Shown: positions 16,572 to 25,065, numbered from the stretch's first letter. The stretch is 64,000 bases of DNA from Aliihoeflea sp052435735 (GCA_052435735.1 JBQVNB010000007.1:62001-126000), one strand, 5' to 3'. The notes: generated by a model not told the origin, from the sequence alone. Made by a program: numbers and translations.

Positions 16572-17237
16572 TCAGCGCGGTCTGGCGCGCTTGTCGAAAT
16601 GGCGGGCGAGGCGGTCGCCGGCCGATTGCACGAGTTGGACGAGCACGATCAGCACCACGACGACCGCGAGCATCACGTCGGGCATGAAGCGCTGGTAGCC
16701 GTAGCGAATGCCAAGGTCGCCGAGGCCCCCGCCGCCGATCGCGCCGACCATGGCCGAATAACCGATCAGGCTGACGATGGTGAGCGTAAGCGCCAGCGTG
16801 ATGCCGGCGCGCGCTTCGGCGAGCAGCACCTTCCAGACGATCTGGAACGGCGAGGCGCCCATCGCCCGCGCGGTCTCGATCAGGCCTGGATCGACCTCGC
16901 GGATGGCCGATTCCACCAGCCGCGCGACGAACGGGATCGTCGCGATGGTCAGGGGCACGATGGCCGCCGTGGTGCCGATCGAGGTTCCCGCGACAAGGCG
17001 GGTAAAGGGAATGATCGCGACGACGAGGATGATGAACGGCGTCGACCGCGTGGCGTTGACGACGGCCCCGAGGACGCGGTTCGTCATCGGCGCGTGAAAG
17101 AGTTCGCCGCGTCCCGAGGTGGCGAGGAACACGCCGAGCGGAATGCCGATCACCGATCCGATGAGGGCCGCGACCGAAACCATGTGCAGCGTCTGTCCGG
17201 TGGCGCGGACGATGAGCCAGGCGATATCAGGCGACAT
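16572..17237 (-). CDS. metI: Methionine ABC transporter permease MetI
   Basis: 221 aa with five TM segments. The EAA-loop is ETARAMGASPFQIVWKVLL, and the ending region (SLIGYSAMVGAIGGGGLGDLG) is diagnostic for MetI. The ATG at 17237 overlaps the metN stop by 11 bases; the open frame continues upstream only as a shadow of metN. It forms a dimer with MetN to import methionine. Confidence 0.93.
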   Translation of the reverse strand: MSPDIAWLIVRATGQTLHMVSVAALIGSVIGIPLGVFLATSGRGELFHAPMTNRVLGAVVNATRSTPFIILVVAIIPFTRLVAGTSIGTTAAIVPLTIATIPFVARLVESAIREVDPGLIETARAMGASPFQIVWKVLLAEARAGITLALTLTIVSLIGYSAMVGAIGGGGLGDLGIRYGYQRFMPDVMLAVVVVLIVLVQLVQSAGDRLARHFDKRARPR

Positions 17238-18321
17238 GGCCGAGCACCTCCGTGGTGAGTCCGAGCCCGGCGAGGAAGGCGCGCGTCTCGGCAATCTTGG
17301 CGTCGCCGCCCTTGAACGAGACGATCAGCGTCCCGAACGGCCGCCCCGCGATCTCGTCGACCGCGCCGCCGAGGATGTTGACCTCGAGGCCGAGTTCCTT
17401 CGACAGGCGCGATAGCACCGGGTCGGTGGCGTGGGTGCCGGTGAAGACGATGCGCAGCACCGCCTCGCTGCCGGGTGACGGCTCGGGCCTGATCCGTGCG
17501 GCGACGAATTCCGGCAGCGTCATGCCGGGAATGCCGGCGAGCAGCGCCTTGGTCGTTTCGTGCTCAGGGCGGGTGAAGACGTCGAAGGTCGTGCCGCTTT
17601 CGACGATCCGGCCCTGTTCGATCACCGCGACGTGGTCGGCGATCGACTTCACCACTTCCATCTCGTGCGTGATGAGGATGATCGTCAGGCCGAGTTCCTG
17701 GTTGATGCGGCGCAAAAGCGCCAGCACGGAGAGCGTCGTCTCCGGATCGAGCGCCGAGGTCGCCTCGTCCGACAGCAAGAGCTTCGGCTGCATGGCGAGC
17801 GCGCGGGCGATGCCGACGCGCTGCTTCTGGCCGCCGGAAAGTTCGGAGGGGTAGCGGTTGCGCTTGTCGGCGAGGCCGACGAGGTCGAGCAGCGGCGTCA
17901 CGCGCGTCTCGATCTCCCTGGCGGCGACGCCGGATATCTCCAGTGGCAGCGCGACATTGTCGTAGACGGTGCGCGAGGACAGAAGATTGAAGTGCTGGAA
18001 GATCATGCCGATCTGCCGGCGCGTCTCGCGCAGGGCCTTTTCGCCGAGCGGCGCGACGTCCGTTCCGTCCACCAGCACCTTGCCGGATGACGGCTTTTCG
18101 AGGCCGTTGACGAGGCGGATCAGCGTCGACTTGCCGGCGCCGGAACGACCGATGATCGCGGTGATCGAGCCGCGGGGCGCGGCAAGGTCGATGCTGTCGA
18201 GCGCGATGACCTCGCCCGAGGCGCGGCCCGCCGGGAAGCTCTTGGAGACGGATTCGAAGCGGACGATCGCATCCTGCGATGCGGCCTCGCCGGCAGATAG
18301 ATTGCGGGGCGCCATGTTCAT
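17227..18321 (-). CDS. metN: Methionine ABC transporter ATP-binding protein MetN
   Basis: 364 aa from ATG 18321 (AGGA 8 bases upstream). ATGs at 18330 and 18420 are possible, but the extra N-terminus they would add (Lys/Ser-rich) does not look like the family. Walker A is GRSGAGKST, the signature is LSGGQKQR, Walker B is LLLSDEATSALD and the H-loop is ITHEMEVV. The C-terminal ~90 residues are the NIL/ACT-like domain that senses cytoplasmic methionine and shuts the transporter (trans-inhibition). It heads metNIQ. Confidence 0.93.
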   Translation of the reverse strand: MNMAPRNLSAGEAASQDAIVRFESVSKSFPAGRASGEVIALDSIDLAAPRGSITAIIGRSGAGKSTLIRLVNGLEKPSSGKVLVDGTDVAPLGEKALRETRRQIGMIFQHFNLLSSRTVYDNVALPLEISGVAAREIETRVTPLLDLVGLADKRNRYPSELSGGQKQRVGIARALAMQPKLLLSDEATSALDPETTLSVLALLRRINQELGLTIILITHEMEVVKSIADHVAVIEQGRIVESGTTFDVFTRPEHETTKALLAGIPGMTLPEFVAARIRPEPSPGSEAVLRIVFTGTHATDPVLSRLSKELGLEVNILGGAVDEIAGRPFGTLIVSFKGGDAKIAETRAFLAGLGLTTEVLGHVA

Positions 18322-18458
18322 GCCGGCCATCCTGCCGGTCGCGGGGAGTTCATCGTCGATGCCTTTCCGATCCGCCGGCTTCCTCCCAAAAGCTGCGGAC
18401 GTCTTTGTGCTGGTCTTCATGGCGCGGTGACTACGCCTTCGTTCCGGCCGCGACAATG

Positions 18459-18489
18459 CGCAAATTCGGGACGCAGTGTAGAGAATTTG
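18459..18489. promoter_or_regulatory. Inverted repeat, candidate operator in the metN/pcuAC divergent region
   Basis: GCAAATTC (18459-18466) and GAATTTGC (18482-18489) form a perfect 8-bp inverted repeat around a 15-base spacer. Allowing two bases of slack, it extends to AATGC...GCATT. The 306-base gap 18322-18627 holds nothing else I can name: no tRNA, no SAM-II-type leader and no convincing ORF. The repeat is 138 bases upstream of metN and 139 upstream of the copper chaperone, so it could serve either. Confidence 0.4.
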
Positions 18490-18627
18490 CATTCCAAGTT
18501 TGGCGGGTTAGCGGGAAAAGGATTTCGAACGAGCGCGTGCGAGCCGACCCGTCGCGCGTTTTGCCACACAGGAAATTCACTCCCCCCAATGATACAACCA
18601 GCTCCAGCACATTCAGGAGAGACGCGC

Positions 18628-19104
18628 ATGAAGTTCATCCGATCCATCGCCCTTGCCGGCGCCCTCATGGCCGCGCCGGCCTTCGCGCACGACTTCGCCG
18701 CCGGCGATCTGACGATCGACCACCCGTGGTCGCGGGCGACGCCTGAAGGCGCGCGGGTTGCGGCCGGCTACGCCTCCATCACCAACAATGGCTCCGAGGC
18801 CGACCGGTTGATCGAAGTGCGCAGCGACTTCGCCGCTTCGGCCGAAATCCACGAGATGGCCGTCGATGGCAATGGCGTGATGACGATGCGCCCGCTCGCC
18901 GACGGCATCGAGATTCCGGCCGGCGAAGAGGTGAAGCTCGAGCCCGGCTCCTTCCACATCATGTTCATGGGCCCCGAAAAGCAGCTCGTCGAAGGCGAGA
19001 ATTTCGCCGGCACGCTGGTCTTCGAAAAGGCCGGCGAAGTCGAGGTGGAGTTCGCTGTCGAAGGCATGGGCGGGCCGAGCGGGCATTCGGGTCACAACCA
19101 TTGA
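18628..19104 (+). CDS. Periplasmic copper chaperone, PCu(A)C family
   Basis: 158 aa with a clear signal peptide (cleavage after APAFA). The Cu(I) site H(M)x10Mx21HxM is present as H75, M87, H110 and M112. A C-terminal GHSGHNH tail adds further histidines. Family members carry copper to the CuA or CuB centres of cytochrome oxidase, or scavenge it. AGGAGA lies 8-9 bases before the ATG at 18628; the frame is open further upstream, but the signal peptide fixes this start. Other copper genes are at 46.4-48.8 kb and 59.6-62.3 kb; SenC/Sco and oxidase genes are absent here. Confidence 0.9.
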   Translation: MKFIRSIALAGALMAAPAFAHDFAAGDLTIDHPWSRATPEGARVAAGYASITNNGSEADRLIEVRSDFAASAEIHEMAVDGNGVMTMRPLADGIEIPAGEEVKLEPGSFHIMFMGPEKQLVEGENFAGTLVFEKAGEVEVEFAVEGMGGPSGHSGHNH

Positions 19105-19138
19105 TGGCAAAGGCGCCGGCGCGCTCTACCCGACTCCG

Positions 19139-19153
19139 TTAACCATTGCTTAA
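19139..19153 (+). promoter_or_regulatory. Full CtrA-type box (TTAA-N7-TTAA) upstream of the PaaK/CapK-like gene
   Basis: TTAA (19139-19142), CCATTGC, TTAA (19150-19153) exactly fits the CtrA recognition pattern TTAA-N7-TTAA and has the TTAACCAT half-site favoured in Rhizobiales. It lies 83 bases before the ATG at 19236, a position compatible with promoter control. Confidence 0.5.
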
Positions 19154-19235
19154 GGCTGCGATTGCGCGATGAGGCGAACAGGCACAGTGATGCGTTCGGG
19201 TGGAGAAGAATGCGTCGCACTGAAAGCGCGGAACC

Positions 19236-20627
19236 ATGCGTATCGTCGACATCGCGCGCAGCGCCTATACGAGCACGCCCGCACCGATCAGGCGCAGGCT
19301 GGCGCCGCTCGTCGCGCTCGTCCCGCGCAGCCTGAAATACGGGCCGGCCTTCGAGCGGTGGCGGCGGGACATCAAGCGATCCGAACTCGAGCCGGCTTTC
19401 GCAGTGGACCGGGCGCAGTCGCAGTTGCAGGCGCTTCTTACCAAGGCGTCGGCGGGTAGCGCGTTCTGGCGCAAGCTTCTCGGCGACGCCGCCTTCGCGA
19501 CCTTTGAACTCGAGGCGCTGGCGAGCGTGCCGATCACGACCAAGCAGATGATGCGCGAGGCGGGCGACGCCGCGCGCGTCGACGCGTTGCCCGCGCTCAT
19601 CCAGGCGACCACCAGCGGCTCTAATGCCGAGGCGCCGTTCGAGTTCCTGATCGACGCCGACCGCAGCGTGCGCGAATTCGCCTTCGTCACCACCGCCTGG
19701 GCACGCGCGGGCTACCGGCCGGGCGATGCGCGGGCCGTGCTCCGCGGCTTTCGCCTCGATGATGCGAATGCGGCGCATCAATGGGACCCGGCGCTTGGTG
19801 AACTGCGCCTTGCCGTCTTCCCGCTCGGGCCCGCTGAAGCAGCCGCGATGGCGGACGAGATGGAGCGGCGGCGCATTTCCTACATTCACGGCTATCCCTC
19901 CGCGATCGAGCTGTTCGCGCGGCATCTCGACAATGCGAACCGCCGGCTGGCGCACCCCATCCGCGGCATCTTTCCGATTTCCGAGCCCCTGTTCGCCCAC
20001 CAGCGCGATCTCTTCGCCAAGGTCTTTCCGCAGGCCGAGATCGTGCCCTTCTACGGCATGAGCGAGAAGGTCGCGTTCGCCGTCGAGCGGCCGGGCGAGC
20101 CGGGCGTCTACACGTTCGAGCCGCTCTATGGGCTCGCCGAACTCGTCGACGATGACGGCCGACCTGTCGTGACGCCGGGTACCGAAGGGCGGCTTTTGGG
20201 CACAGGCTTCATCTCCACCGGCATGCCTTTCATCCGCTACGACACCGGGGACCGGGCCCGGCTGGTCGAGGCGGCGACGCGCGAAAATGGCTGGCGGCTG
20301 ACGGTTCGCGACATCGCTCCGCGCCGCAAGCCGGATTTCCTGATTGCCGGCGATGGCGGCAAGATCGTCGCCACCGACCTTGTACCGGAGGACATGGCGC
20401 TTTTGCGTGGGCTCGCCGAATGGCAGTTCGTGCAGGGCTCGCCGGGGGTTGCAACGCTCCGCTATGTGCCGGCGGCAAATGGCGGCGCGAGCGATGCGGA
20501 ACGGCTGGCGAAAGCGCTCGAAAAGCGGACGGACGGACGCCTGCGCTTCGATATCGAAGAGGTCGCCTCGATCGCGTCCGGCGCGCATGGCAAGCGTGCC
20601 TTCATCATCCAGAACATCGCAGGCTGA
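19236..20627 (+). CDS. Adenylate-forming enzyme, PaaK/CapK (phenylacetate-CoA ligase-like) family
   Basis: 463 aa. It resembles the PaaK/CapK/coenzyme-F390-synthetase group of AMP-forming enzymes: the phosphate loop is ATTSGSNAEAPFEF (near residue 125), YGMSEKVAFAVE is the A5-like motif and YDTGDRARL the Asp motif near residue 330. These enzymes activate a carboxylate with ATP, and CapK-like members are often found in surface polysaccharide clusters. No such cluster is here; the gene stands alone between pcuAC and dps. A complete CtrA-type box upstream hints at cell-cycle control. Substrate unknown. Confidence 0.8.
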   Translation: MRIVDIARSAYTSTPAPIRRRLAPLVALVPRSLKYGPAFERWRRDIKRSELEPAFAVDRAQSQLQALLTKASAGSAFWRKLLGDAAFATFELEALASVPITTKQMMREAGDAARVDALPALIQATTSGSNAEAPFEFLIDADRSVREFAFVTTAWARAGYRPGDARAVLRGFRLDDANAAHQWDPALGELRLAVFPLGPAEAAAMADEMERRRISYIHGYPSAIELFARHLDNANRRLAHPIRGIFPISEPLFAHQRDLFAKVFPQAEIVPFYGMSEKVAFAVERPGEPGVYTFEPLYGLAELVDDDGRPVVTPGTEGRLLGTGFISTGMPFIRYDTGDRARLVEAATRENGWRLTVRDIAPRRKPDFLIAGDGGKIVATDLVPEDMALLRGLAEWQFVQGSPGVATLRYVPAANGGASDAERLAKALEKRTDGRLRFDIEEVASIASGAHGKRAFIIQNIAG

Positions 20628-20632
20628 AGGTA

Positions 20633-20664
20633 CCGGCGGACGATTGCTCATCCGCCGGAGAGCT
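20633..20664. terminator. Bidirectional terminator between the PaaK-like gene and dps
   Basis: 8-bp stem CCGGCGGA / TCCGCCGG (20633-20640 and 20651-20658) with a 10-base loop, then AGAGCTTTTC on the plus strand. It lies between convergent stops at 20627 and 20671. Confidence 0.5.
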
Positions 20665-20670
20665 TTTCGC

Positions 20671-21180
20671 CTACTCGGTGACGACCGCGCGCAGCATCCA
20701 GACGACCTTCTCGTGATAGGTCATGCGGCCGACGAGCATGTCGTGCGAGACGAAGTCCTCGGCTTCCTCGGCCTGTTCGGCAGCGTCACGCATCTTGCGG
20801 ATGGCGGCCTCGTGACCGTCGATCAGGTCGGCAACCATGTCGTGGGCGGTCTTCGATTCCGCGCCGAGTTCGACGACGATGTCGGCGCCCTTGTTACCGG
20901 CGACCGGCGCGCGGTAGCCGAGCGCGCGGATACGTTCGGCAAGCTCGTCCGTCGCCTTGAAGAGGTCGTTGTACTGCTCCTCGGTCATCACGTGAATCGA
21001 GTGGAAGAGCGGGCCGACGACGTTCCAGTGATAGATGTGCGTCTTGACGAGCAGCGCATAGGTGTCGGCGAGGATGGCCGACAGGCTCTCGGCCACCGCC
21101 TTGCGGCTCTTGGCATCGATGCCGGTGTTGACCTCGACGTCGCGGGGCTTGGTATCGAGAACCTTGGCGCTTTTGGCCAT
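20671..21180 (-). CDS. dps: DNA protection during starvation protein Dps
   Basis: 169 aa ferritin-like Dps. It forms a dodecamer that oxidises and stores iron with hydrogen peroxide and coats DNA. The ferroxidase residues are H51 (in HIYHWNV), H63, E67 (Asp in E. coli), D78 and E82, within the Dps signature ending AERIRALG. The N-terminus has several Lys/Arg, as in DNA-binding members. It is a single gene with its own candidate general-stress promoter just upstream, next to the trkH 3' end. Confidence 0.96.
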   Translation of the reverse strand: MAKSAKVLDTKPRDVEVNTGIDAKSRKAVAESLSAILADTYALLVKTHIYHWNVVGPLFHSIHVMTEEQYNDLFKATDELAERIRALGYRAPVAGNKGADIVVELGAESKTAHDMVADLIDGHEAAIRKMRDAAEQAEEAEDFVSHDMLVGRMTYHEKVVWMLRAVVTE

Positions 21181-21225
21181 GAGAATGCTCCTGTTCTGGC
21201 TGGGCGGTTGGCCGTTCGCTCCATG

Positions 21226-21250
21226 AACATTCTCTAATGTGAAATGTTCC
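21226..21250 (-). promoter_or_regulatory. Candidate EcfG/RpoE2 general-stress promoter of dps
   Basis: Read on the minus strand: GGAAC (21250-21246), 17 bases, GTT (21228-21226), the same spacing as at ku1-ligD and orf-ku2. The base before GTT is T rather than C. The predicted start of transcription is about 40 bases before the dps ATG. The site sits just beyond the trkH stop (21254). Confidence 0.6.
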
Positions 21251-21253
21251 CGA

Positions 21254-22729
21254 TTATCGACGCCAGAAGGCGGGCGACATCAGGACCAGAACGGCGAGGA
21301 TTTCGAGGCGGCCGAGCAGCATGGCCGCGATCAGCACCCATTTGGCCGCATCGGACAGCGGCACGAAATTGCCGGCCGGGCCGATGATGTCGCCGAGGCC
21401 GGGGCCGACATTGGTCAACGCGGTCAAGGTGCCCGTCACGGCGCTGACGAGATCGAGGCCCGTCAGGGTCAAAAGCAGCGTGCCGACGCACAGAAGGACG
21501 AGGAACACCGCGACGAAGAGCGTCGTCGCGCGCTGTATGTCACCGTCGATCACGCGCTTGCCGTAGCGGATCGACTGGACCGAATTCGGGTAGATCAGCT
21601 TGTTCAGGCCGCGCGCGAGAAGCTGGTAGAGGATGTAGAACCGGTAGGCCTTGATGCCGCCGGAGGTCGAGCCCGAGCAGCCGCCCATGAAGGTGGCGAC
21701 GAAGGCGCAGCCGACGGCGAACGGGCCCCAGGCCGAATAGTCGCCGCTGGCAAATCCCGTCGTGGTGATGATCGATATGAAGTTGAAGGCCGAATGGGTC
21801 AGCGCCGTGCCGAAGCCGACTTCGGAGGTCACCCGCAGATAGATCGCGACGGCGAGGATGAAGCCCGCGCAATAGGTCGCGAAGACGCGGATCTGCGGGT
21901 CGCCGAGCGGATCGACGCGGCCGCGCACGGCGAGCAGAATCAGGATCGAGAAGGGCAGGGCGCCGAGGAACATGAAGATCGTTCCGACCCACAGGATCGC
22001 CGGCCGATCGGCATAGAAACCGAGCGAGGCGTCATGGGTGGAGAACCCGCCGGTCGAAAGCGTCGTCATGGCGTGGTTGATCGCGTCGAACGCGGTCATG
22101 CCGGCGGTGGCATAGGCGACGGCGCAGACCAGCGTCAGCGCGGCGTAGATGCCGAGCAGCGCGACGGTGTAGGTCGACAGGCGCGCGAACGGCCGGTCGC
22201 CGATATCAGAGGATTCGATCTTCAGATAGGAAACCCCGCCGATATTGAGGAACGGCAGCACGAACAGCCCGAGCGCGATCACCCCGACGCCGCCGATCCA
22301 TTGCAGGAGCGAGCGCCAGAGCAGCAGCCCCGGCGGCAGCGAATCCAGGCCCGCGATCACGGTCGAGCCGGTCGTCGTCAGCGCCGAGACGCTTTCGAAG
22401 ATCGCATCGGTCACGCTGAGCCCGATCGAGGCCGCATAAAGCGGGACGGCGCCGGCAATGGCGGTCGTGACCCAGAGCACGTTGACGAGCAGGAAGCCGA
22501 AGCGGGCCGAAAGCTGGGGCGGCGAGCCGAAAGTGGCGAGTGCGATGCCCGCCGACAGGCCGCCGACGAGGAGGCCGGACAGCGTGAAGACCTGCCAGTC
22601 CGGGTTGCCGACATAAAGGTCGACCACCGCCGGGAGTGCCATGAACAAGGCGAGATAGGCCGAAAAGATCGCCGCGACGAAGGTGACGGCGCGAATATGG
22701 AGCGTGTTCAAGATGCTGTCGAACCACAC
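21254..22729 (-). CDS. trkH: Potassium uptake membrane subunit TrkH/TrkG family
   Basis: 491 aa inner-membrane protein with four pore-loop repeats, each marked by a selectivity-filter Gly: ALTTTGST, TLSTGGFST, ITTTGFASG and TNVGPG. It forms the K+ translocation unit, driven by the cation gradient and gated by the cytoplasmic NAD-binding protein TrkA, whose gene is not in this window. Length and filters are complete. It is a single gene; its 3' end abuts the dps promoter. Confidence 0.93.
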   Translation of the reverse strand: MWFDSILNTLHIRAVTFVAAIFSAYLALFMALPAVVDLYVGNPDWQVFTLSGLLVGGLSAGIALATFGSPPQLSARFGFLLVNVLWVTTAIAGAVPLYAASIGLSVTDAIFESVSALTTTGSTVIAGLDSLPPGLLLWRSLLQWIGGVGVIALGLFVLPFLNIGGVSYLKIESSDIGDRPFARLSTYTVALLGIYAALTLVCAVAYATAGMTAFDAINHAMTTLSTGGFSTHDASLGFYADRPAILWVGTIFMFLGALPFSILILLAVRGRVDPLGDPQIRVFATYCAGFILAVAIYLRVTSEVGFGTALTHSAFNFISIITTTGFASGDYSAWGPFAVGCAFVATFMGGCSGSTSGGIKAYRFYILYQLLARGLNKLIYPNSVQSIRYGKRVIDGDIQRATTLFVAVFLVLLCVGTLLLTLTGLDLVSAVTGTLTALTNVGPGLGDIIGPAGNFVPLSDAAKWVLIAAMLLGRLEILAVLVLMSPAFWRR

Positions 22730-22794
22730 AAAATGATCGGCGAGCTATACGCCCGAACAGCAACCCTGAACAGCCGCGCCGTCGCCCGCGCCGA

Positions 22795-23487
22795 TCACGA
22801 ATTGCGGACGAGCCATGCCGGATAGTCGCTGACGAGAAGGTGCAGCGGCGGCTCGTCCTCCTCGATCGTGGCGAAGCGGCCGATCGGCTCGCCGAAGATG
22901 TTGTCGGTCAAATCGTCGTTGACGGTCGAGACCTCACCGATCAGCACGTCGCCGCCTTCGCCCCAGAAGGCGTGCCAGTCGCCGGGCATCAGCGTCACGC
23001 TCTCGCCGGGCGCGAGCTTCAATCTGCCGCCGGCCGGAAGTGTGCGCGCGATGCCGTCGCAGGCGACGGTGACGCCGCGCGTCGTGTCGAAGTCGCCGTT
23101 CGGGTCGGAGCCGAAGAGTTCGACGACGAGCGTCGCGCCGCCGCGATTGATGATGTCCTCGGCCTTCAGGCGATGCGTGTGCATCGGGCTCAACTGGTCC
23201 TGCCGCGAGATCAGCAGCTTTTCGGCGTAGCACATGCCGCCCCCGCGCTTCAGGTCGGCGAGACGGCCGTTGCGCAGGGTGAAGAGGAAGAGTCCCATCT
23301 CGTCGAAGCGGCCCGCGCCATAGTCGGTGATGTCCCAGCCGAGCCGCGCGTCGACGATCGCCTGCGCATCGCTCCGCGCGCGAAATTCGTCCGGGGTCCA
23401 GCGGGCGAAGGGCGGCAGAACGAAGCCGAAGCGGCGCATCATTTCATCGGCTTCGCGCATGATGTCGTTGATTTCAGAGCGTTTCAT
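22795..23487 (-). CDS. D-lyxose/D-mannose ketol-isomerase family protein
   Basis: 230 aa cupin-fold isomerase. Metal-binding and family motifs include SPMHTHRLKAEDIINRGG and VVELFGSD in the middle, PGDWHAFWGE and GEVSTVNDDLTDNIF towards the end. Characterised members interconvert D-lyxose and D-xylulose, and D-mannose and D-fructose. Beside frcBCA (fructose/mannose/ribose uptake) and a PfkB kinase, a mannose-to-fructose role is the simplest reading. The ATG is only 16 bases from the ATG of the divergent kinase, so its promoter must lie within that gene or read from further upstream. Confidence 0.85.
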   Translation of the reverse strand: MKRSEINDIMREADEMMRRFGFVLPPFARWTPDEFRARSDAQAIVDARLGWDITDYGAGRFDEMGLFLFTLRNGRLADLKRGGGMCYAEKLLISRQDQLSPMHTHRLKAEDIINRGGATLVVELFGSDPNGDFDTTRGVTVACDGIARTLPAGGRLKLAPGESVTLMPGDWHAFWGEGGDVLIGEVSTVNDDLTDNIFGEPIGRFATIEEDEPPLHLLVSDYPAWLVRNS

Positions 23488-23503
23488 CGGTTCACTTCAC
23501 ACC

Positions 23504-24118
23504 ATGGATTCGGTCGTCGACATCGCCGGGAAGATCGCGGAACGGGCCGAGGGCCGCGACCGCTTCGTCGTCGCGCTGGCCGGTCCACCGGGCGCCGGCA
23601 AGTCGACGCTGTCGGAGCATCTGGCGGACGCGCTCGGCGACGCGGCGATCCTTCAGGGCGACGGATTTCACTATGACAATGCCATCCTCGACGCGCTTGG
23701 CCGGCGCCAGCGCAAGGGTGCGCCGGACACGTTCGACGTCGCAGGCCTGGAGAGCGTCCTGCGCCGTATCCGGCATGGCGAGGATGTGGTCGTGCCCGTC
23801 TTCGATCGCCCGCTCGACCTCGCCCGGGCCGGCGCGGCGCGGATCGCGGGCGATGCGCGTTTCGTCATCGTCGAGGGCAACTATCTGACGCTCGACGCCG
23901 CGCCGTGGAGTGCGCTGCGCCCGCTCTTCGACGTGACGGTGCTCATCGACGTGCCGCGCGTCGAACTCGAAAAGCGGCTGATGCGGCGCTGGCTCGAGCT
24001 TGGCTGGAGCGGGGAACAGGCGGCGCATTGGGTCGCGTCGAACGACATGCCCAATGTCGATCTCGTCCAGGCGCAGGGCGGCTCGGGCGATATTCTCTGG
24101 CGGCCGCAAGCGCTTTAG
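23504..24118 (+). CDS. frcK: P-loop kinase, FrcK-like (uridine/pantothenate kinase fold)
   Basis: 204 aa from ATG 23504. Walker A is GPPGAGKST (residues 27-35); QGDGFHYDN follows and VIVEGNYLTL is the Walker B-like strand. MRRWLELGWS and ASNDMPNVD are typical of the uridine kinase-like proteins encoded as FrcK with frcBCA in S. meliloti. It likely phosphorylates a sugar or nucleoside; the substrate is unproven. Here it is not behind frcA but on the opposite strand, with a 4-base tail-to-tail overlap with the PfkB gene. The gene symbol rests on family resemblance and neighbourhood. Confidence 0.75.
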   Translation: MDSVVDIAGKIAERAEGRDRFVVALAGPPGAGKSTLSEHLADALGDAAILQGDGFHYDNAILDALGRRQRKGAPDTFDVAGLESVLRRIRHGEDVVVPVFDRPLDLARAGAARIAGDARFVIVEGNYLTLDAAPWSALRPLFDVTVLIDVPRVELEKRLMRRWLELGWSGEQAAHWVASNDMPNVDLVQAQGGSGDILWRPQAL

Positions 24119-25065
24119 GTTCGCGCTGCAAGCCGCCGCCAGGCGGGCGCGGAAATGTCCGAAGCCCAGGGCGGGTTGGCGCCGGGGCGCGAGACGGCGA
24201 CGGCCGCGACCTCCGCCGCACGGTCGAGGCAAAGCCGCAGATCGCCTTCGCCCATCGCGCGGGTCGCTGCCTTGTCGAGGCGCCCCAGGCCCTCCAGCGC
24301 TTCGAGGAAGCCGGCATTGAAGGCGTCGCCCGCACCGACCGTATCGACGATGGTTGCCGGCCGCGGCGAAACCGAAATCGTCCCGCGCGCGGTGTGCCCG
24401 GTCGCGCCGCGCGCGCCGTGGGTGACCAGCACGACGGACGGGCCGGCCGCGAGCAAGTCGTCGATGAAGGCGTCGGCGTCGGGCGAGAGCCAGGCAAGGT
24501 CTTCTTCGGACAGTTTGACGATGTCGGCGCCCGCCATCATCCGCGTCAGCCGCGCGCGGTAGGCCACTTCGTCGGCGACGAAATCGGGACGGATGTTGGG
24601 GTCGATCATGACGAGGCGGGTCTTCCCCTCGCGCGCCATCAATTCCTCGAAGGCCGAGCCGCACGGCTCGACGACAAGGCTGATGCCGCCGAAGAACAGA
24701 GCGCGCGCATCATTGCCGAGGCCGGGCAGGTCCGCGGGTTCGAGCATCCGGCTCGCGGTTCCCTCGTCGTAGAAATGGTAGCTCGCGTGGCCGTCCTCGA
24801 GCGTGACGAAGGCGAGCGTGGTCGGGCGGGCGCTGCGTGGCGACAGCGCGGAATCGACGCCGGACGCCTTCAGTTCGTCGGCCAGCATCCTGCCGAAGAG
24901 GTCGGTCGACAGGCCGTTGAAGAAGCCTGTCTCGACGCCGAGCCGCCCCAGCGCGATGGCGGTGTTGAACACCGCGCCGCCGGCATGGGGCGCAAAGCCG
25001 CGCCGCCCGCCCTCAAGCTCGACGGGCAGCATGTCGATCAGCGCATCGCCGCAGCACAGGATCAT
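24115..25065 (-). CDS. Carbohydrate kinase, PfkB family (fructokinase-like)
   Basis: 316 aa ribokinase-fold sugar kinase. The N-terminal signature is GGAVFNTAIALGRLG (near residue 28) and the C-terminal one is DTVGAGDAFNAGFL (near 250), which holds the catalytic Asp and anion hole. The sequence is closest in feel to bacterial fructokinases. It lies 4 bases after frcA on the same strand, so it is part of the frcBCA operon and would phosphorylate the imported or isomerised ketose. Confidence 0.88.
   Translation of the reverse strand: MILCCGDALIDMLPVELEGGRRGFAPHAGGAVFNTAIALGRLGVETGFFNGLSTDLFGRMLADELKASGVDSALSPRSARPTTLAFVTLEDGHASYHFYDEGTASRMLEPADLPGLGNDARALFFGGISLVVEPCGSAFEELMAREGKTRLVMIDPNIRPDFVADEVAYRARLTRMMAGADIVKLSEEDLAWLSPDADAFIDDLLAAGPSVVLVTHGARGATGHTARGTISVSPRPATIVDTVGAGDAFNAGFLEALEGLGRLDKAATRAMGEGDLRLCLDRAAEVAAVAVSRPGANPPWASDISAPAWRRLAART

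Noticed and set aside
18322..18627. SAM riboswitch upstream of metNIQ
   Set aside because: No SAM-I or SAM-II core pattern could be read on the minus strand; only the inverted repeat is clear.
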